Assembly (NCBI RefSeq): GCF_019599405.1
Contig: NZ_RKLQ01000001.1
Span: 1,612,001 to 1,676,000, forward strand
Origin: Haloarcula salinisoli
Lineage (GTDB): Archaea > Halobacteriota > Halobacteria > Halobacteriales > Haloarculaceae
Direction of reading: 5' to 3'
Length of the DNA stretch: 64,000 nt
The notes beneath the pieces are model-generated. The model saw only the letters and a list, made by a program, of their open reading frames with translations. It had not been told where the DNA came from and searched no databases. Shown in pieces: positions 59,488-64,000 of the stretch (position 1 is the stretch's first letter; every line of letters starts with the position of its first letter). Position numbers and translations under genes: made by a program.

Positions 59488-59579
59488 CTTTAAGTTCCCG
59501 ATAGGCTTCTTGTCCGACGAGACAGGCATCCGCCTGTTTCACTGACCCGTAGAAGCCGTTTGGCGTACTACGGAGGTGA
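59488..59579 (+). promoter_or_regulatory. L1-L10-L12 promoter and probable L1-binding leader
   Basis: ctttaag at 59488-59494 is a TATA-like box, placing the transcript start near 59518 and the leader at about 65 nt. The leader holds a hairpin (acaggc/gcctgt, 59522-59537), then a two-part helix ccgtag/ctacgg (59547-59573) enclosing gcc/ggc with an asymmetric internal loop. It overlaps the Shine-Dalgarno ggaggtga at 59572-59579. Archaeal L1 is known to repress this operon by binding such a site. Confidence 0.55.
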
Positions 59580-59582
59580 ACA

Positions 59583-60221
59583 ATGGCAGACCAGGAAATT
59601 GAGAACGCAGTCTCTCGCGCACTCGAAGAGGCACCTGAGCGGAACTTCCGCGAAACGGTCGACCTCGCCGTGAACCTGCGCGACTTAGACCTTAACGACC
59701 CGTCGAACCGCGTCGACGAGTCCGTCGTTCTTCCATCCGGTACCGGACAGGAGACCACCATTGTGGTCTTCGCCGAGGGCGAGACAGCCCTCCGGGCCGA
59801 GGAAGCAGCAGACGACGTACTCGACGAGGACGAACTCGCAGAGCTTGGCGACGACGATGACGCCGCCAAGGATCTGGCCGATGACACTGACTTCTTCATC
59901 GCGGAGAAGGGTATGATGCAGGACATCGGTCGCTATCTGGGGACCGTCCTCGGTCCGCGCGGGAAGATGCCGGAACCGCTCGACCCCGACGACGACGTCG
60001 TCGAGGTCGTCAACCGAATGAAAAACACCGTGCAGCTGCGCAGCGGCGAGCGTCGGACGTTCCACACCCGAGTGGGCGCCGAGGACATGTCCGCCGAGGA
60101 CATCTCGGACAACATCGACGTCATCGTCCGCCGACTGCACGCCGACCTCGAGAAGGGGCCGCTCAACGTCGACACCATCTACGTGAAGACGACGATGGGC
60201 CCCGCCGTGGAGGTGGCCTGA
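59583..60221 (+). CDS. rpl1: Ribosomal protein uL1
   Basis: A 212-residue protein. The acidic, halophilic version keeps the family motifs: [18 protein letters not shown] near 22, [14 protein letters not shown] near 122 and [12 protein letters not shown]-like residues at the end ([15 protein letters not shown]). It binds 23S rRNA at the L1 stalk and, in archaea, its own mRNA leader. A strong Shine-Dalgarno precedes it. The L10 gene follows after one base. Confidence 0.95.
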   Translation: MADQEIENAVSRALEEAPERNFRETVDLAVNLRDLDLNDPSNRVDESVVLPSGTGQETTIVVFAEGETALRAEEAADDVLDEDELAELGDDDDAAKDLADDTDFFIAEKGMMQDIGRYLGTVLGPRGKMPEPLDPDDDVVEVVNRMKNTVQLRSGERRTFHTRVGAEDMSAEDISDNIDVIVRRLHADLEKGPLNVDTIYVKTTMGPAVEVA

Positions 60222-60222
60222 T

Positions 60223-61263
60223 ATGAGCGCCGAAGGCGAGCGCAAGACAGAGACCATCCCGCAGTGGAAGCAGGAGGAAGTCGACGCCATCGTCGAGATG
60301 ATCGAGTCCTACGACTCGGTCGGCGTCGTCAACATCGCCGGGATCCCGTCCCGACAGCTCCAGGATATGCGCCGTGACCTGCACGGCACCGCGGAGCTTC
60401 GCGTCTCCCGGAACACCCTGCTCGTTCGCGCGCTGGAAGAGGTCAACGACGGCCTCGAAGACCTGACCGAGCACATCGCCGGCCAGGTCGGGCTCATCGG
60501 CACCGACAGCAACCCGTTCTCGCTGTACCAGGAACTGGAAGCCTCGAAGACGCCCGCGCCCATCGGCGCCGGCGAAATCGCCCCGAACGACATCGTCGTG
60601 CCCGAGGGCGACACCGGCGTCGACCCCGGTCCGTTCGTCGGCGAACTCCAGTCCATCGGTGCGGACGCACGCATCCAGGAGGGGTCCATTCAGGTCCTCT
60701 CCGATTCGACCGTGCTCGACGCGGGCGAAGAGGTCTCACAGGACCTCGCGAACGTCCTCAACGAGCTCGGTATCGAGCCCAAGGAGGTCGGTCTCGACCT
60801 CCGCGGCGTCTTCTCCGACGGCGTGCTGTTTGCCCCCGAGGAGCTGGAACTCGACGTCGAGGAGTACGAGAGCGACATCGCCGCAGCCGCCAGCGGGGCG
60901 TTCAACCTCTCGGTCAACGCCGAGTACCCGACCGCGACCACGCTCCCGACGATGCTGCAGACCGCGACCGGCGACGCCAAGAGCCTCGCGCTCTCGGCCG
61001 CCATCGAGGACCCCGAGGTCGTCCCCGATCTCATCAGCAAGGCCGACGCACAGCTCCGTGCCCTGGCCACGCAGATCGACGACCCGGACGCGCTGCCCGA
61101 GGAACTCCAGGACGTGGAGGCCCCGGCGGCCACAGAGGAACAGGCTGACGACCAGACCGAGGACACCGACTCCGAGGACGCCGACGACGCCGAGGCCGAG
61201 ACAGACGAGGCCGAGGACGACGATGACGACGACGCCGGCGACGCGCTCGGAGAGATGTTCTAA
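60223..61263 (+). CDS. rpl10: Ribosomal protein uL10 (P0)
   Basis: A 346-residue protein, the stalk base that anchors the P1 dimers. The N-terminal rRNA-binding domain ([18 protein letters not shown], and [16 protein letters not shown] near 46) and the archaeal insertion domain are visible, followed by an Ala-rich region and a very acidic C-terminal tail ending DALGEMF. It follows uL1 by one base and precedes P1 by 18 bases, all one operon. Confidence 0.95.
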   Translation: MSAEGERKTETIPQWKQEEVDAIVEMIESYDSVGVVNIAGIPSRQLQDMRRDLHGTAELRVSRNTLLVRALEEVNDGLEDLTEHIAGQVGLIGTDSNPFSLYQELEASKTPAPIGAGEIAPNDIVVPEGDTGVDPGPFVGELQSIGADARIQEGSIQVLSDSTVLDAGEEVSQDLANVLNELGIEPKEVGLDLRGVFSDGVLFAPEELELDVEEYESDIAAAASGAFNLSVNAEYPTATTLPTMLQTATGDAKSLALSAAIEDPEVVPDLISKADAQLRALATQIDDPDALPEELQDVEAPAATEEQADDQTEDTDSEDADDAEAETDEAEDDDDDDAGDALGEMF

Positions 61264-61281
61264 CCACACCAACACAGAACA

Positions 61282-61629
61282 ATGGAATACGTTTACGCTG
61301 CACTCATCCTGAACGAATCGGGCGAAGAAATCAACGAAGACAACCTCACCAACGTGCTCGAATCCGCCGGTGTCTCCGTCGAGGAGTCCCGCGTCAAGGC
61401 CCTCGTGGCCGCCCTCGAAGACGTCGACATCGAGGAGGCCGTCGAGCAGGCTGCCGCCGCACCGGTCGCGGCTGGCGGCGCCGCCGCGCCCGCCGAGGGT
61501 GGCGACGACGAGGCCGACCACGACGAGCCGTCCGAGGAAGAGGTCGCCGAAGCCGAAGCGGACGACGACGGCGACGACGACGGCGACGACGAGGCCGACG
61601 GCGAGGGCCTCGGCGAGCTGTTCGGTTAA
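61282..61629 (+). CDS. rpl12: Ribosomal protein P1 (L12)
   Basis: A 115-residue acidic stalk protein. The N-terminal dimer domain ([20 protein letters not shown], then NVLESAGV) is joined by an Ala hinge to an acidic tail ending GLGELFG, the site where elongation factors bind. Several copies attach to uL10. It is the last gene of the operon. Confidence 0.95.
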   Translation: MEYVYAALILNESGEEINEDNLTNVLESAGVSVEESRVKALVAALEDVDIEEAVEQAAAAPVAAGGAAAPAEGGDDEADHDEPSEEEVAEAEADDDGDDDGDDEADGEGLGELFG

Positions 61630-61766
61630 ATCGGCGCAAACGGACTCCGTCCCAACCAGTACTTTCTTTGACGCCGCCGGTTAGCGCCAGCGCTGTCCTC
61701 AGTGTGGGGCGACCGAGCGCGCGGGCGCACGGAGATTCATATGCGGAGGGGCGACCAGCCCCGGCC

Positions 61767-62993
61767 ATGCTCCCGGTCAGATTCGCGGCCGACCCCGTCG
61801 GCGTCGCCGCCCTGCTCGCGGCCATCGCCGGCGGCATCGGCCTGGGGACCGTCAGCGGGCTGGTCCCCGGCCTGCACGCCAACACGCTCGCGCTCTTGCT
61901 GGCGGCGACGGCGGGGTCGGTGCCCGGCCCACGGGTCTACGTCGGCGCGGCGATGCTGGCCGCGGGGGTGACTCACACCTTTCTGGACGTGGTGCCGGCG
62001 CTTGCCCTGGGTGTCCCCGACCCGGCGATGGCCGCCGGCGCCCTGCCCAGTCACCGGCTGGTAATCGAGGGACGGGGCCGGGAGGCGCTGCGACTCTCGG
62101 CACTGGGGAGCGCCGGGGCAGTGGTGCTTGCGGTACCGCTTTCGGTCCCCATCACGTGGCTGATGGTCCGTCTCTACCCGCTCGTCACCGCACAGCTGCC
62201 GCTGGTGCTTGGCAGTATCGCGGGGCTGCTGGTGCTCTCGGAGCCGGGCTGGGACCGCCGAGTCGGCGCCCTGATGTCGCTGGGAGCGAGCGGCGGCCTC
62301 GGGCTCGCGGTACTCGACGCGCCGGTCGCGGGGGCCCTGCCCGTCGCGGACGTGCTGGTCCCGGTGTTCTCCGGGCTGTTCGGCGCGCCGGTGTTGCTGG
62401 CGGCCATCGAGGGTGAGGGCGTCCCGCCCCAGGCCGACGCGGCGGTGACGACACCCCGGCGCACCGTCGCTGTGCTGGCGACGGTCGGGACGCTGTGTGG
62501 CGCCGTCGTGGGGTATCTTCCCGGAGTCTCCAGTGCCGTCGCCGCGACGCTGGCACTGGGCCTGACCGCCCAGCGGGGCCCGCGAGCGTTCGTCGTGACG
62601 ACCAGCGGCGTCAACACGGCGACGGCGGTCTTCGCCCTGTTCGCGCTGGTCGTCTTCGGTGACCCTCGAACCGGTGTGCTGGTCGCGCTCGACCGCGCGA
62701 GCGTCCCGCTCGCACTGCCCGCGTTGGTCGCCGCAGTCGCCATCTCGGCAGTCGTCGCCGCCGTGCTCGTGCCCCGGCTCGGGGACCGGTATCTCAGACG
62801 TATCGGACGACTGGACCCGGCCCGGCTGTCGGTCGGCGTGCTCGTCGGACTGCTCGTCCTCTCGGCCGTCTTCGCCGGCCCGCTCGGGGTCGGTATCTTC
62901 GCCGCCGCGACGCTGGTGGGCCATCTCCCACCGACGACGGGCTGTCGGCGGGCGACGCTCATGGGGGTGTTGCTGGTCCCGCTGGCGCTATAG
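61767..62993 (+). CDS. TctA-like membrane permease (COG1784 type)
   Basis: The ATG at 61767 gives 408 residues, after an in-frame region without helices. About ten membrane helices are visible. GTVSGLVPGLHANT near 27 and GYLPGVSSAVAA near 249 are the duplicated glycine-Pro motifs of the TctA/DUF112 fold. TctA is the large permease of tripartite tricarboxylate transporters; no TctB or TctC is present, as usual for archaeal members. The substrate is unknown. It overlaps the 3' end of corA by six bases. Confidence 0.8.
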   Translation: MLPVRFAADPVGVAALLAAIAGGIGLGTVSGLVPGLHANTLALLLAATAGSVPGPRVYVGAAMLAAGVTHTFLDVVPALALGVPDPAMAAGALPSHRLVIEGRGREALRLSALGSAGAVVLAVPLSVPITWLMVRLYPLVTAQLPLVLGSIAGLLVLSEPGWDRRVGALMSLGASGGLGLAVLDAPVAGALPVADVLVPVFSGLFGAPVLLAAIEGEGVPPQADAAVTTPRRTVAVLATVGTLCGAVVGYLPGVSSAVAATLALGLTAQRGPRAFVVTTSGVNTATAVFALFALVVFGDPRTGVLVALDRASVPLALPALVAAVAISAVVAAVLVPRLGDRYLRRIGRLDPARLSVGVLVGLLVLSAVFAGPLGVGIFAAATLVGHLPPTTGCRRATLMGVLLVPLAL

Positions 62994-63965
62994 ATACTCT
63001 CGCCGGCGGAAGTGCAACAGCATGATGGCACCCATCAGAATCATGCCGAGCATCGCCGCGGGGTAGCCAAAGCGCCAGCCCAGCTCCGGCATGTTGTACG
63101 GGCCCCCGGCGAAGTTCATCCCGTAGATGCCGGCGACGAACGTCAGCGGGATGAAGATGGTCGCGACGACGGTCAGGACTTTCATCACCTCGTTGGTCGA
63201 TTGGGAGACGGTGTTGAGATAGATGTCCCGCGCGCCGGAGACGAGGTCCCGGTAGGTCTCTGTCAGGTCGGCAATCTGGACGAGGTGGTCGTAGATATCC
63301 CGGAAGTACTTCTCCGTCTGGGGCTGGATCTGTTTCGGGTCGCCCCGTGCCAGCAGGCCGACGGCCTCGCGGGCCGGCCACACCTGCTTGCGGAAGGAGA
63401 GCAGGTCCCGGCGGACGTCGTTTATTTTCTCGATGGTCTCGCTGTCGGTCGAGACCGTCACTTCCTCCTCTATCTCCTCGATGTCGGTCTCGATCTCGTC
63501 GAGCAAGTCGAAGTACGCGTCGACGATGACGTCGATTGCACGACAGGCAGTGAAATCCGGGCCCCGCTGGAGCAGTCGCTCGTCGCCGCGTTCGGCCGCG
63601 TCCATCACGCGCTGTATCGGCCCCGGCGGGCCGGTCCCCAGCGTGACCACCCAGTCCCGACCGATGAAGATGCCGACCGGCCTGGTCGTCACCTCCTTCT
63701 CGAAGGTCGTTTCGCCGGGGGTGAGGCTGATGGCTTTCAGGAGGACGAAGGTGTACTCCCGGAACTCCTCGGTCTTGGCCCGCGCGTCGCCGCGCATATC
63801 CTCGATGGCGAGCGGGTGGAGGTCGAAGGCCGACTGGACCGCCGAGACCTCCTCGTCGCTCGCCTCGGCGACGTGGACCCAGGTCGTCCCGGCGGCCTGT
63901 CGCGCCTCGGTGAGGTCGTCGTAGGCGACCGCTTCCTCGCCGGCGTAGACCAGCGCCGATATCAC
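62988..63965 (-). CDS. corA: CorA-type magnesium/cobalt transporter
   Basis: A 325-residue protein with a GTG start at 63965. A large cytoplasmic domain (about 1-265) with a long helix (DEIETDIEEIEEEVT) is followed by two membrane helices. The signature YGMNF sits at the end of the first helix (near 285), forming the pore of the pentamer. It is coupled to the upstream gene by a GTGA overlap. Confidence 0.93.
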   Translation of the reverse strand: MISALVYAGEEAVAYDDLTEARQAAGTTWVHVAEASDEEVSAVQSAFDLHPLAIEDMRGDARAKTEEFREYTFVLLKAISLTPGETTFEKEVTTRPVGIFIGRDWVVTLGTGPPGPIQRVMDAAERGDERLLQRGPDFTACRAIDVIVDAYFDLLDEIETDIEEIEEEVTVSTDSETIEKINDVRRDLLSFRKQVWPAREAVGLLARGDPKQIQPQTEKYFRDIYDHLVQIADLTETYRDLVSGARDIYLNTVSQSTNEVMKVLTVVATIFIPLTFVAGIYGMNFAGGPYNMPELGWRFGYPAAMLGMILMGAIMLLHFRRREYL

Positions 63966-64000
63966 GCGGCCGCCTCCGTGGCGTCGGACCGTCCGACCGC
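63962..64000 (-). CDS. Partial gene, C-terminus only
   Basis: The last 12 codons and TGA (63962-63964) of a minus-strand gene whose body lies beyond the window edge. The stop overlaps the GTG of corA. Too short to identify; the visible end is AVGRSDATEAAA. Confidence 0.4.
   Translation of the reverse strand, partial: AVGRSDATEAAA

Overview
The window comes from a haloarchaeon (class Halobacteria). The evidence is high GC, strongly acidic predicted proteins, leaderless genes with TATA-like boxes about 25 bases upstream, archaeal ribosomal proteins uL11-uL1-uL10-P1, a CysRS, diphthine synthase, Trm5, archaeosortase A and a PGF-CTERM S-layer glycoprotein. The overall look suggests the Haloarcula relatives, but that is a guess.

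The left chromosomal part (1-22045) holds a haem-copper oxidase locus (subunit I, two small membrane partners, and subunit III 15 kb away). It also holds a large repeat-bearing coiled-coil protein, purA, a Trm112-like protein, a DR2241/CbiX pair, a PH plus tandem Mrr-like protein, cysS, a lipoprotein, a polytopic membrane protein and a zinc alcohol dehydrogenase. Intergenic stretches here carry a family of hairpin repeats, and one copy has duplicated the 3' end of coxA.

Positions 22046-47516 are an integrated mobile element of about 25.5 kb. The right end lies in the 3' part of a tRNA-Thr(CGU) gene. A 22-base copy of that tRNA end (21 of 22 bases match) marks the left end, directly before a tyrosine-recombinase gene. 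Most of the interior is visibly richer in AT than its surroundings. It contains: (i) integrase and small genes; (ii) a DnaQ-like exonuclease next to a calcineurin-like phosphoesterase; (iii) a DUF1917-like protein and a HEPN protein; (iv) a tightly overlapping three-gene operon of PD-(D/E)XK nuclease, DUF6884 and GIY-YIG nuclease, a candidate undescribed defence system; (v) a non-coding, repeat-rich stretch with a decayed second integrase; (vi) a class 2 DISARM set, with drmMII on the + strand and drmE-drmA-drmB-drmC on the - strand; (vii) an HNH protein with an SRA-like N-terminus; and (viii) a large winged-helix protein at the right end. The element reads as a composite defence island.

The right chromosomal part (47570-64000) carries UspA, Trm5, diphthine synthase, and archaeosortase A next to its probable main substrate, the S-layer glycoprotein. 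It continues with a glyoxalase-family protein, a near-ArtA membrane protein, a DRG GTPase, an epoxide-hydrolase-like enzyme, a Bat-like regulator, the L11/L1/L10/P1 ribosomal cluster with a probable L1 autoregulatory leader, a TctA-like permease and CorA.

All family names come from reading motifs by eye. No search was run.
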